Source of the DNA: Ignavibacteria bacterium
GTDB taxonomy: Bacteria > Bacteroidota > Ignavibacteria > Tepidaquicellales > OLB5
Reading direction: 5' to 3'
Assembly (NCBI GenBank): GCA_030835005.1
Contig: JAUQWT010000212.1
Location: forward strand, 1 to 21,235
Length of the DNA: 21,235 bases
Shown: piece by piece, positions 14,789 through 21,235 of the stretch
Numbering within the stretch: the stretch's first letter is position 1
Layout: each line of letters begins with the position of its first letter
The notes under the pieces: model-generated
What the model saw: only the letters and a program-made list of their open reading frames with translations
Databases searched by the model: none
What the model was told of the DNA's origin: nothing
Position numbers and translations under genes: made by a program

Positions 14789-15508
14789 TTACCCGGTTAT
14801 TGAATCATGAACTGAACATTTAAATACATCAATAAACCCCAGTTTCCTGTAAAATAAGTGAGCATAGGAATCTGTTGCTACTTGTAAAGTTATTGTATCA
14901 ATCCCTGTTTTGCAGGCATCCTGCAGAGCATGCGACATAACTTTAGTACTGATTCCTTTTTTTCTGAATTCAGGAAGTGTAGCCACTGCATATATACCCG
15001 CGCAATTATCATGAATTACGCTTAGGCAAACTCCAACAGGTTTACCATTTTCGTATGCTGTGTAAAAGTGCTGGTTGTTATTATTCAAATTCCGCATGTT
15101 GAACGGTTTCATCCAGTTGTACCACTCGTCATATTCAGCATCTGTTGATGTAAACCCTCTTCCCTGCACAACGCTGAAGTCTTCAATATCTTCGGAACTC
15201 TCTGCTTTTTTTATACTGAAAGTCTCCACGGTTTTCCAATTCATTTCAAGTCCCGGAAGAGCCATATAAGTGATCTCAAACAATTTATCTCTATTGGTAC
15301 TAAAAGTGTTTCTGCCAGATACCCAGTCCGGAACATACAGCCTGAATTCAGGCTCAATGGAGTCAATTACACTTTCAGCAAGCGGAAAAGCTATATTGAA
15401 TGAGGGCTTATCGCTGATGATATACTCAATATCCCGGACAGTTTTTCTTTCCCCTCTGTGAGATGAAAGGAATTGCAGATGATTCTCCAGTAATTTTCGA
15501 TTATCCAT
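14789..15508 (-). CDS. GNAT N-acetyltransferase with degenerate N-terminal domain
   Basis: A 239-aa protein. The C-terminal half is a clear GNAT: GKPVGVCLSVIHDNCAGIYA, VATLPEFRKKGISTKVM (acetyl-CoA loop R182-K-K-G-I-S) and ATDSYAHLFYRKLGF (211-225, motif B). The first 100 residues show no acetyl-CoA loop and probably form a second, degenerate GNAT-like or substrate-binding domain, as in longer two-domain members. The substrate is unknown. It lies 51 bases downstream of the GNAT at 15560-16018 on the same strand, so three acetyltransferases follow in series. Confidence 0.85.
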   Translation of the reverse strand: MDNRKLLENHLQFLSSHRGERKTVRDIEYIISDKPSFNIAFPLAESVIDSIEPEFRLYVPDWVSGRNTFSTNRDKLFEITYMALPGLEMNWKTVETFSIKKAESSEDIEDFSVVQGRGFTSTDAEYDEWYNWMKPFNMRNLNNNNQHFYTAYENGKPVGVCLSVIHDNCAGIYAVATLPEFRKKGISTKVMSHALQDACKTGIDTITLQVATDSYAHLFYRKLGFIDVFKCSVHDSITG

Positions 15509-15559
15509 TTGCTTTTTTATGCTTTTCCCGATTTAAAATTTGAAGTCTTGTATTCCGGC

Positions 15560-16018
15560 TTATTTCAAAGCCTTTTTAAAACACAAACTGTTCTCAATAT
15601 TCTGATACTGGCCGTAATTGGGAATTTTTTCGTATCCTGCCTTGCTGTAGAGCCTTATTGCTTCCGGCTGCTTTTTTCCTGTCTCTAAAATGCAATTATT
15701 GAAACCGCATTCTGCAGCCCATTTTTCAAGTTCATTCAAAACAGCAATTGCCAGGCCTAGTCCCCTTAGTTCAGGTTTTACGAACATTCTTTTGATCTCT
15801 GCCGTATCTGCAGAGTATTGCTTAAACGCACCACAACCTGCAGGGGTTTTATTCAGATACAAAATCACCGCATTTTTAATGTCTTCTAGACTGTTATACT
15901 TAGCGTAAAAACTATGTTCATCCCCGTCTCTGATTGCCAGTTCTTTATCCAGCAAGGCCGCTAATGATTTAAAATCATTGTTGGCTGAATCAGACCTGAT
16001 TATTTTGATATCTTCCAC
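15560..16018 (-). CDS. GNAT N-acetyltransferase
   Basis: A 152-aa single-domain acetyltransferase. EIKRMFVKPELRGLGLA contains the acetyl-CoA loop (R85-G-L-G-L-A90). The LETGKKQPEAIRLYSKAGYE segment (111-130) and the later YGQY are typical of a widespread small GNAT subgroup. The start is GTG at 16018, five bases after the stop of the upstream GNAT gene. With no Shine-Dalgarno, translation probably depends on coupling to that gene. The substrate cannot be inferred. Confidence 0.9.
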   Translation of the reverse strand: MEDIKIIRSDSANNDFKSLAALLDKELAIRDGDEHSFYAKYNSLEDIKNAVILYLNKTPAGCGAFKQYSADTAEIKRMFVKPELRGLGLAIAVLNELEKWAAECGFNNCILETGKKQPEAIRLYSKAGYEKIPNYGQYQNIENSLCFKKALK

Positions 16019-16023
16019 TGTAT

Positions 16024-16542
16024 TTATCGATCGGGATTTTCGCAGCTAAAGAGCATCAATTCTATTTTTTCTATTGGATGAAAAACAGTAATTGATTCTT
16101 TCATACCAATCTTCTTGAGAAGCTTAATTGAGCCGGAGTTATTGCTTTGGGTTATTGCTACTATCTTTCTAAAGTGAAGTACTGTAAATGAATAATTCAG
16201 CATTGCGGCTGCCACTTCATAAGCGTAACCGTTTTTCTCAAAATCAGGCAAAAGCGCAAAACCAAGATCAATATCGTCAAGCCAGTCGCGTTTGGCCAGT
16301 CCGCATATGCCAATTGGTGATTTCTTATCTTTCAATTGTATAACATAGAAGCCAAAACCATTTTCGATGTAGCTATTTTCAAAATTGTCTGTAATATACT
16401 TTACTGCTTCTTCACTTGTATTGATGTTGCGTCGGCCGATATATTTTAAATAACTTTCGGAGTTCAGAAGTTCAATAACAAAATCTGTGTCATCAATAGT
16501 AAATTCACGGAGGGCTAAGCGCGGAGTATTTAATAATATCAA
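16024..16542 (-). CDS. GNAT N-acetyltransferase, RimJ/RimL-like
   Basis: A 172-aa acetyltransferase opening LLNTPRLALREFTIDDTDF (residues 3-21), the standard start of RimJ/RimL-like proteins. The core runs PIGICGLAKRDWLDDIDLGF then ALLPDFEKNGYAYEVAAAML (acetyl-CoA loop EKNGYA), followed by a motif B with SNNSGSIKLLKKIGM. The start is TTG at 16542, because the family N-terminus begins right there and no ATG is available. No Shine-Dalgarno is seen. The next GNAT gene follows after five bases. Confidence 0.88.
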   Translation of the reverse strand: MILLNTPRLALREFTIDDTDFVIELLNSESYLKYIGRRNINTSEEAVKYITDNFENSYIENGFGFYVIQLKDKKSPIGICGLAKRDWLDDIDLGFALLPDFEKNGYAYEVAAAMLNYSFTVLHFRKIVAITQSNNSGSIKLLKKIGMKESITVFHPIEKIELMLFSCENPDR

Positions 16543-16576
16543 TTTGAATTATTATCTAAATGTACTTATCATGCAC

Positions 16577-16584
16577 CAAATTTA
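16577..16584 (-). promoter_or_regulatory. Possible -7 box upstream of the GNAT pair
   Basis: TAAATTTG on the minus strand fits TAnnTTTG, about 35 bases before the TTG start at 16542. The expected TTG box 17-23 nt upstream is not there. The 158-base gap (16543-16700) shows no credible gene on either strand. Confidence 0.25.
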
Positions 16585-16700
16585 CAAATTGAAAATATAT
16601 AAAACTATGTATGCTCCTGTACATTTATCTGAATTGATAGCCAGGGCAATAATGAAGAAAGTACTAACCTGTTTCTACCGAAAAATGAACAACTTGCTGA

Positions 16701-17312
16701 CTATTGTATCTGTTTCTTTCTCAAACCAAAAAACAGTCCCGTTATTCCTATTGCCAAGCATACAGCAGACCAGAGAAAAATATTATATTGATCAACAACC
16801 AGTCTGTAAGCAAGCGTGAACAAAAACAGTGCTAGCCCTGTAACTTCCCAAACACTGCCGTTTTCCATGCGTTTTTGAGTTTGAATTACCGGAGTTCTGT
16901 TAAGAAGAATTTTCAATTCATCCCAATCCCATACAACAAGCATAATGTTAGCAAGCAGCATTAAGCCAGTAATGAAAGGCGTCCCCCTGAAATCATAAGA
17001 TATAGTTATGACAAATACGCTAGAGACTATAGGCAGGAACATCAGCGCACCAAGCTTTGAATATCGCTGAGTCATAAGCAGCAGCCCCGCAATTAGCTGC
17101 CCAAGTCCAATGAACTTCCAGTACAGCCCGCTTTGATATAGTGTTTCAAACATATGCCAGGCGGAATTGATCGGTTCATTTTCTCCGCTCATTGTTGTAA
17201 AGCGGTTACCCTTAAGCTTAATTAGGCTGGCAAAGACAAATGCTCCGCCGATCAAATAGCGCGTGTATATTATGAGTAATTGAGGCAGAATTCTTTGTTT
17301 CAACTTAAGCAT
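16701..17312 (-). CDS. DoxX-like six-helix membrane protein
   Basis: A 203-aa inner-membrane protein with hydrophobic segments near 11-31, 65-81, 87-106, 111-129, 155-173 and 178-197. The opening (YTRYLIGGAFVFASLIKLKG), with the later FIGLGQLIAGLLLM, is like DoxX/DoxD-type proteins. That family has members linked to oxidoreductase complexes and sulfur or redox stress, but most are uncharacterised. The ATG overlaps the stop of the mini-GNAT gene as TAATG, so translation is coupled. It ends the dmeF-like / mini-GNAT / DoxX-like operon. Confidence 0.7.
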   Translation of the reverse strand: MLKLKQRILPQLLIIYTRYLIGGAFVFASLIKLKGNRFTTMSGENEPINSAWHMFETLYQSGLYWKFIGLGQLIAGLLLMTQRYSKLGALMFLPIVSSVFVITISYDFRGTPFITGLMLLANIMLVVWDWDELKILLNRTPVIQTQKRMENGSVWEVTGLALFLFTLAYRLVVDQYNIFLWSAVCLAIGITGLFFGLRKKQIQ

Positions 17313-17611
17313 TATTTCAAATTAACTTCCTCATCAAGCAACCTATTCCACTCCGGGTGCCGTTTTATGTACGCGGCTACAAACGGGCATAATGGAATCA
17401 GTCTCAGTCCGCGCGATTCTATATTTTCAAGCGCAAGCTTAACTATCTTTCCGCCAATGCCTTTGCCTTCAAGTTCCTTTGGGACTTCGGTATGAGTAAG
17501 CAGTATCTTCTTATCCTTCAATATGTATTCGATCTTTGCCGTGTGTCCCTCAACTTCAAACTCAAATTGTTTCTTCTCAATATTGTCAGCTAAAAACATA
17601 CTATTCTTCAT
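17312..17611 (-). CDS. Mini-GNAT acetyltransferase-like protein (YidJ/COG2388 type)
   Basis: A 99-aa minimal GNAT. Residues 39-60 (THTEVPKELEGKGIGGKIVK and onward) carry the acetyl-CoA loop. The C-terminal stretch LRLIPLCPFVAAYIKRHPEW (69-88), with conserved C75, is the hallmark of this small group, related to plant At1g77540. In-frame ATG codons at 17611 and 17599 are both possible starts. The first overlaps the end of the CDF exporter gene by 11 bases, and the stop overlaps the start of the DoxX-like gene. Its partner or substrate is unknown, but the tight overlap suggests production in step with the two membrane proteins. Confidence 0.87.
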   Translation of the reverse strand: MKNSMFLADNIEKKQFEFEVEGHTAKIEYILKDKKILLTHTEVPKELEGKGIGGKIVKLALENIESRGLRLIPLCPFVAAYIKRHPEWNRLLDEEVNLK

Positions 17612-18353
17612 GTTCCGGATGAGTAGTTTTTCTTTTGAATTCGATTAGAGTTTTCCCCGATCCTATGATCAGCTGTATTGCCCACCTGGTAATAACAGCA
17701 GAACTGATTATGCCGCTAATCGCGTCAAGTGAATACAGATCATAATACATCCCAACCGTTAATGCAATTATTGCCGTAACGCTGGTGAGCCCGTCTGCAA
17801 GCACGTGCAAGTAGGCTGAGCGTATGTTGTGGTCGCTATGAGCATGGTCATGGTGCAAAAACACAGCGCTTAGTACATTAACCACCAGTCCAATTATCGC
17901 AACAAAAATTGCCTCTGAAAATTTTATTGGCAGCGGATCAATGAGACGCTGAAATGATTCAATAGCCATAACAACTGCAATTATTTGCAGAATAATAGCG
18001 CTTGAAAATCCTGATAAAGCAAGCAGTTTATCCCTTTTAAAAGTGCACTTATCTGAATTCGAATACTTTCTCGCCAGAACGTAAGCCGCCCACGAGAGGC
18101 CCAACGCAAGCACATGGCTTGACATATGATAACCATCTGCAAGCAGAGCCATTGAGTTTGTCCAGTAGCCAAATGTAATTTCCAGCACCATTGTTGCTGA
18201 AGTAAGGATTACAACCAAACGCGTTTTACTTTCGTGAATTAAACTATGGTCATGGTTATGATTGTGGTCATGTTTATGAGTATGCGGGTGTTCATAATCG
18301 TGTTCATGCGTGTGATCATGATTTTCGGAACTATTGTGCTTGTGATCATGCAT
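17601..18353 (-). CDS. dmeF: CDF-family metal exporter, DmeF-like, lacking the C-terminal domain
   Basis: A 250-aa cation diffusion facilitator. Residues 1-40 hold 16 His and 5 Asp, a cytoplasmic metal-binding tail. Six transmembrane helices follow from about residue 44 to 232. Helix 2 carries D73-G-Y-H76-M-S-S-H80 and helix 5 H183-V-L-A-D187. The extra His in helix 2 is typical of the Co/Ni exporter DmeF rather than the H-D zinc exporters. A second His cluster, HHDHAHSDH, lies at 167-175 in the helix 4-5 loop. After helix 6 only about 18 residues remain (ending THPEHEE), so the usual cytoplasmic ferredoxin-like domain of roughly 80 residues is absent. The downstream DNA encodes another gene in a different frame, so this is not an obvious frameshift. 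Metal specificity is inferred. Confidence 0.88.
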   Translation of the reverse strand: MHDHKHNSSENHDHTHEHDYEHPHTHKHDHNHNHDHSLIHESKTRLVVILTSATMVLEITFGYWTNSMALLADGYHMSSHVLALGLSWAAYVLARKYSNSDKCTFKRDKLLALSGFSSAIILQIIAVVMAIESFQRLIDPLPIKFSEAIFVAIIGLVVNVLSAVFLHHDHAHSDHNIRSAYLHVLADGLTSVTAIIALTVGMYYDLYSLDAISGIISSAVITRWAIQLIIGSGKTLIEFKRKTTHPEHEE

Positions 18354-18399
18354 TGGATAAACGGGTTTTACAGGAAGTTATTTTGATTTATGGATATTG

Positions 18400-18407
18400 C
18401 AAATATA
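18400..18407 (-). promoter_or_regulatory. Possible promoter -7 box of the dmeF-like operon
   Basis: TATATTTG on the minus strand is a perfect TAnnTTTG box in the 83-base gap between the ATP-grasp gene and the exporter start, giving a leader of about 40 bases. No convincing TTG box lies 17-23 nt upstream. No metal-regulator operator was recognised. Confidence 0.38.
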
Positions 18408-18436
18408 CCCAATCGAATAAAACTTTTCTACGAAGT

Positions 18437-19363
18437 TCACATTGCTCCGGCAACTATTTCAGCAAGAATGACGGCAGCTGGGGGATTCTTTCGGAACCAA
18501 AGCTCAGGTTCAAACAGTTCAAGCTCAGAAAGTGAAAGCTCGCCGTTATTATCCCACATTACATCCACCCTTGCATAGGGAATCCCCGGGCAGGAACACT
18601 TAACCACTAATTCAGCGAACTCAATTTCTGCGGGTGCGGGGGAATAATCATGCACACTGCCGCCAAAATCATCCTGTACCCTGAAGTCACCCCCGTTCGC
18701 CTTCTTCAATACTGCATGTGTGAACTTCCCGCCGAAGACCATAAATGATACCTCGCCTCTGGCTGTAATGCTCGATTGATATTCCTGCACAAGCATTGAT
18801 TTATCTTTGATAAGCTCTTTGAATATTTCTTCATGAGCCGGAACATCCTTTTCACTAATTCTGTATGTATGCCACGCGCCGCCGGATATTGCCGGTTTTA
18901 AAATGAATTCATTCCAGTTAAGCCCTTTTGTGATTTCGCTGAGTGTACGGGTATCTCCCGGCTCAATAAAAACTGTTGGCGGAATATTAATGCCCGCCTT
19001 CGGGAAATCAAGCATGTAATGCTTATCAATATTCTTGTTAATGACATCGATTGAATTTATGAATTTTGTAATTTTGCTTGTGCTCACCAGCCACACAGAG
19101 AACTCATCATAGCGGTTAAAGTAGTCCCAGGGTGTGCGGAATAATGCAAATTTTGTTTCGCTCCAGTCAAACCCCGGATTATCCCAGTTAGTGCGTATTA
19201 CCTTCAGGCCATGTTTCTCCAGCGCTTCAGTGAGAAGTCTGTCGTCTTTTAAAATGTTTTGTTTGTACCAGTCACCATCATCCGCGCTTAGGAATTTAGA
19301 AGCAGTGATGAGCGTTACATCGTATTTGGGCATTTGTGGTTTTTGTTTATCATAATGGAACAT
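18437..19363 (-). CDS. ATP-grasp ligase, DcsG/glutathione-synthetase-like
   Basis: A 308-aa ATP-grasp protein. The N-terminal Rossmann-like part has the subgroup pattern DDRLLTEALEKHGLKVIRTN (40-59), FDWSETKFALFRTPWDYFNR (65-84) and KHYMLDFPKAGINIPPTVFI (114-133). The nucleotide-binding core has K156 in FILKPAISGGAW and E194 in LVQEYQ. E282/E285 in LSELELFEPEL look like the metal ligands. Relatives include O-ureido-D-serine cyclo-ligase and RimK/glutathione-synthetase-like enzymes that join a carboxylate to an amine, so it probably makes a small amide or cyclic product. No pathway partners are adjacent. In-frame ATG codons at 19363 and 19333 are both possible; the family usually begins near the second. 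Confidence 0.8.
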   Translation of the reverse strand: MFHYDKQKPQMPKYDVTLITASKFLSADDGDWYKQNILKDDRLLTEALEKHGLKVIRTNWDNPGFDWSETKFALFRTPWDYFNRYDEFSVWLVSTSKITKFINSIDVINKNIDKHYMLDFPKAGINIPPTVFIEPGDTRTLSEITKGLNWNEFILKPAISGGAWHTYRISEKDVPAHEEIFKELIKDKSMLVQEYQSSITARGEVSFMVFGGKFTHAVLKKANGGDFRVQDDFGGSVHDYSPAPAEIEFAELVVKCSCPGIPYARVDVMWDNNGELSLSELELFEPELWFRKNPPAAVILAEIVAGAM

Positions 19364-19439
19364 TTTATCTTAAACATTTTGTGTATTTAAATATACTAAT
19401 CTCCAAAATTTTTATCTATATAAAAGCCCATATAAAAAC

Positions 19440-19447
19440 TATATTTG
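19440..19447 (+). promoter_or_regulatory. Possible promoter -7 box of the YyaL-like gene
   Basis: TATATTTG matches TAnnTTTG perfectly, 21 bases before the ATG at 19469, within the 105-base divergent gap shared with the ATP-grasp gene. No TTG box is seen at the usual distance, so the call rests on one element. Confidence 0.38.
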
Positions 19448-19468
19448 CAGTTCAATCAGACAAAATTA

Positions 19469-21235
19469 ATGCATAAACCTAACAGACTCATAAACGAAAA
19501 ATCGCCTTACCTCATTCAGCATGCGCATAACCCGGTGGATTGGTACGCGTGGGGGGATGAAGCCTTCGAAAAAGCGAAAAGTGAAGATAAGCCGATATTC
19601 CTTTCTATCGGGTACTCAACATGCTACTGGTGCCACGTAATGGAGCGCGAAGTATTTGAGGTCGAATCCATAGCAAAAGAAATGAACCGCATATTTGTGA
19701 ATATTAAAGTTGATAGGGAAGAACGCCCCGATGTTGACCGCGTTTATATGTCAGCGCTGCAATCAATGACAGGCTCCGGCGGTTGGCCGATGTCAATGTT
19801 CTTGACAAGCGATCTAAAGCCCTTTTACGGTGCAACATACGTGCCGCCTACTTCAAAGTATGGTTTGCCCGGATTTGAAGACCTGATAAATCAGCTTGGC
19901 GAAGCGTGGAAAACACGCCGCGATGAAATAAATGAATCCGGAGAGAAGATACTCGAGCATATCCGCGAAGCATCACAAAATATTTCGGCTGCTGCAGAGC
20001 TGAACGAAGAAATGCTCCTCAAAGGTGCGCAGCAGTTTAAGAACGGCTTTGATGAAGAGTACGGTGGGTTCGGTGAAGCGCCAAAATTCCCAAGGCCGCC
20101 CGGATTGAACTTCCTGCTCAGGGCTTATTACCGTTTTGATGATAAGGAATCACTTCAAATGATAATCCGCACGCTGCTTCAAATGGCGCGGGGCGGAATG
20201 TATGACCATATCGGCGGGGGATTCCACCGCTACTCAGTTGACCGCTACTGGCGCGTGCCGCATTTTGAAAAAATGCTTTATGACCAGGCGCAGCTTGCCT
20301 TGAATTACATCGAAGCATTCCAGGTAACTGGTGATAAATATTTTGGTGATGTGGCAAAGGATGTTTTGGAATATGTTTCGCGAGCGTTAACAAGTCCCAA
20401 TGGCGGCTTTTTCTCAGCCGAAGATGCAGAGTCAGCACTCAACGCCGCTGAACCAAAAGTTAAGGAAGAAGGCGCATTCTATGTATGGACAAGAAAAGAA
20501 ATTGATGATTTGCTTGGCGCAGATTCCGAAATTTTCTGTTATCACTTTGGAATAAATGAATACGGCAATGCGCCGCAGGGGAGTGATCCGCACAGCGTTT
20601 TTGTGGAGAAGAATATTCTATACATTGCCCATTCCATTTCAGAGACATCGAACAAATTCGAAAAACCAACTGATGAAGTTGCGCGAATAATCGATGAAGG
20701 AAAAAAGATACTCTTTGATGTACGGGAAAAACGCCCGTTATGTCACTTAGATGATAAAATACTTACCAACTGGAACGGTTTAATGATCACTGCATTCGCA
20801 AAAGCCTCACAGGTGTTTAGTTCTGCCCCGTATCTTGAAAAAGCTAAGAACAGTGCAGAGTTCATATTGAATAATTTATTCAAGCAAGATCAGAACACAC
20901 TTCTTCACAGATATAGAGATGGGGAATCAAAGATAGAGGGAACACTTGAAGACTATGCATTTTTTACTCAGGGATTGCTTGATCTGTATGAGGCCAGCTT
21001 TGATGAAAAATATCTTGATCACGCGATCAAACTTACGGGTACTATGATAAGTGATTTTTATGATAATGAAGCAGGGGGATTCTTTGATACTTCAGGCAAA
21101 GATAAAAGTATTCTTGTTAGAACTAAAGAAGATTATGACTCAGCAGAACCAACAGGAAATTCAGTGGCAATACTTTGCCTGCTCAGGCTCTCATACATCA
21201 CAGGGAAAAGTGAGCTATTTGATATGGCTTACAAC
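19469..21235 (+). CDS. YyaL/SSP411-type thioredoxin-domain protein, 3'-truncated by window
   Basis: 589 codons are present and the gene runs off the right edge; family members are usually about 680-700 aa. The N-terminal DUF255 thioredoxin-like domain starts NRLINEKSPYLIQHAHNPVD (5-24). It has a C52-Y-W-C55 redox motif, followed by VDREERPDVDRVYM and GSGGWPMSMFL. An (alpha/alpha)6-barrel of the six-hairpin glycosidase kind follows, recognisable by GGMYDHIGGGFHRYSVD and RVPHFEKMLYDQA, SAEDAESA, and LDDKILTNWNGLMITAFAKA. The biochemical activity of this widespread family (human SPATA20) is unsettled. The frame is open throughout. The ATG is supported by the family start, with no Shine-Dalgarno. 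Confidence 0.95.
   Translation, partial: MHKPNRLINEKSPYLIQHAHNPVDWYAWGDEAFEKAKSEDKPIFLSIGYSTCYWCHVMEREVFEVESIAKEMNRIFVNIKVDREERPDVDRVYMSALQSMTGSGGWPMSMFLTSDLKPFYGATYVPPTSKYGLPGFEDLINQLGEAWKTRRDEINESGEKILEHIREASQNISAAAELNEEMLLKGAQQFKNGFDEEYGGFGEAPKFPRPPGLNFLLRAYYRFDDKESLQMIIRTLLQMARGGMYDHIGGGFHRYSVDRYWRVPHFEKMLYDQAQLALNYIEAFQVTGDKYFGDVAKDVLEYVSRALTSPNGGFFSAEDAESALNAAEPKVKEEGAFYVWTRKEIDDLLGADSEIFCYHFGINEYGNAPQGSDPHSVFVEKNILYIAHSISETSNKFEKPTDEVARIIDEGKKILFDVREKRPLCHLDDKILTNWNGLMITAFAKASQVFSSAPYLEKAKNSAEFILNNLFKQDQNTLLHRYRDGESKIEGTLEDYAFFTQGLLDLYEASFDEKYLDHAIKLTGTMISDFYDNEAGGFFDTSGKDKSILVRTKEDYDSAEPTGNSVAILCLLRLSYITGKSELFDMAYN

Noticed and set aside
16487..16819. Plus-strand 110-codon open frame bridging 16542-16701
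   Set aside because: It overlaps two well-supported minus-strand genes and has low-complexity, gene-unlike composition.
18234..18353. Repetitive CAT/GTG-rich DNA that looks like a short tandem repeat or CRISPR-like region
   Set aside because: It is the coding sequence of the exporter's His-rich N-terminus; the repeats follow His codons and have no spacer structure.
13398..19363. Integron-like cassette array
   Set aside because: Small GNAT, DinB and cupin genes in one direction suggested cassettes, but no attC-type paired core sites were found between genes. Many genes overlap or lie within 5-16 bases, and there is no integrase.

Overview
The window is a chromosomal stretch of an AT-leaning bacterium, most likely from the Bacteroidota/Ignavibacteriota/Chlorobiota side of the FCB group. 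The clues are: DUF4175 and DUF4159 proteins encoded close together; perfect TAnnTTTG promoter -7 boxes, two of them with a TTG/TTTG box exactly 20 nt upstream; many starts with no visible Shine-Dalgarno sequence; and a truncated secreted protein at the left edge whose start resembles exported FCB surface proteins. This placement is inference from content. No rRNA, tRNA, CRISPR array, transposase, phage gene or integron integrase was seen.

Layout. At 1-98 (minus) lies the 5' end of a secreted-protein gene. From 271 to 5828, all minus, run a RimJ/RimL-type acetyltransferase, a small unrecognised protein, a secreted DUF4159 protein and a very large membrane-anchored DUF4175 coiled-coil protein. 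A divergent gap (5829-6001) separates these from a plus-strand operon, purC-psd-pssA (6002-8168). It joins one purine-biosynthesis step to the two steps that make phosphatidylethanolamine from CDP-diacylglycerol. A cysteine desulfurase (8161-9309, minus) converges on pssA with an 8-base overlap and is divergent from pyrD (9473-10519, plus). pyrD in turn overlaps a small membrane protein (minus) by 16 bases. An exported PQQ-type beta-propeller protein and a DUF3788 protein follow on the minus strand, then a plus-strand GNAT acetyltransferase.

The right half (13398-19363) is a one-way minus-strand array of small accessory genes. In transcription order these are an ATP-grasp ligase, a DmeF-like metal exporter, a mini-GNAT and a DoxX-like membrane protein (the last three overlap end to end), three further GNATs, an alpha/beta-barrel protein, a DinB-family protein and a cupin. 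Six acetyltransferases lie in the window as a whole. Divergent from the ATP-grasp gene and running off the right edge is a YyaL/SSP411-type thioredoxin-domain protein (589 codons present).

The core-metabolism genes (purC, psd, pssA, desulfurase, pyrD) look complete and ordinary. The points most worth following are the DUF4159/DUF4175 pair, the CDF exporter that lacks its cytoplasmic domain inside an overlapping three-gene operon, the stand-alone ATP-grasp ligase, the GNAT-rich array, and two intergenic hairpins sharing a GTTGGCGA loop-side sequence. Nothing here could be firmly called a new defence or mobile system.
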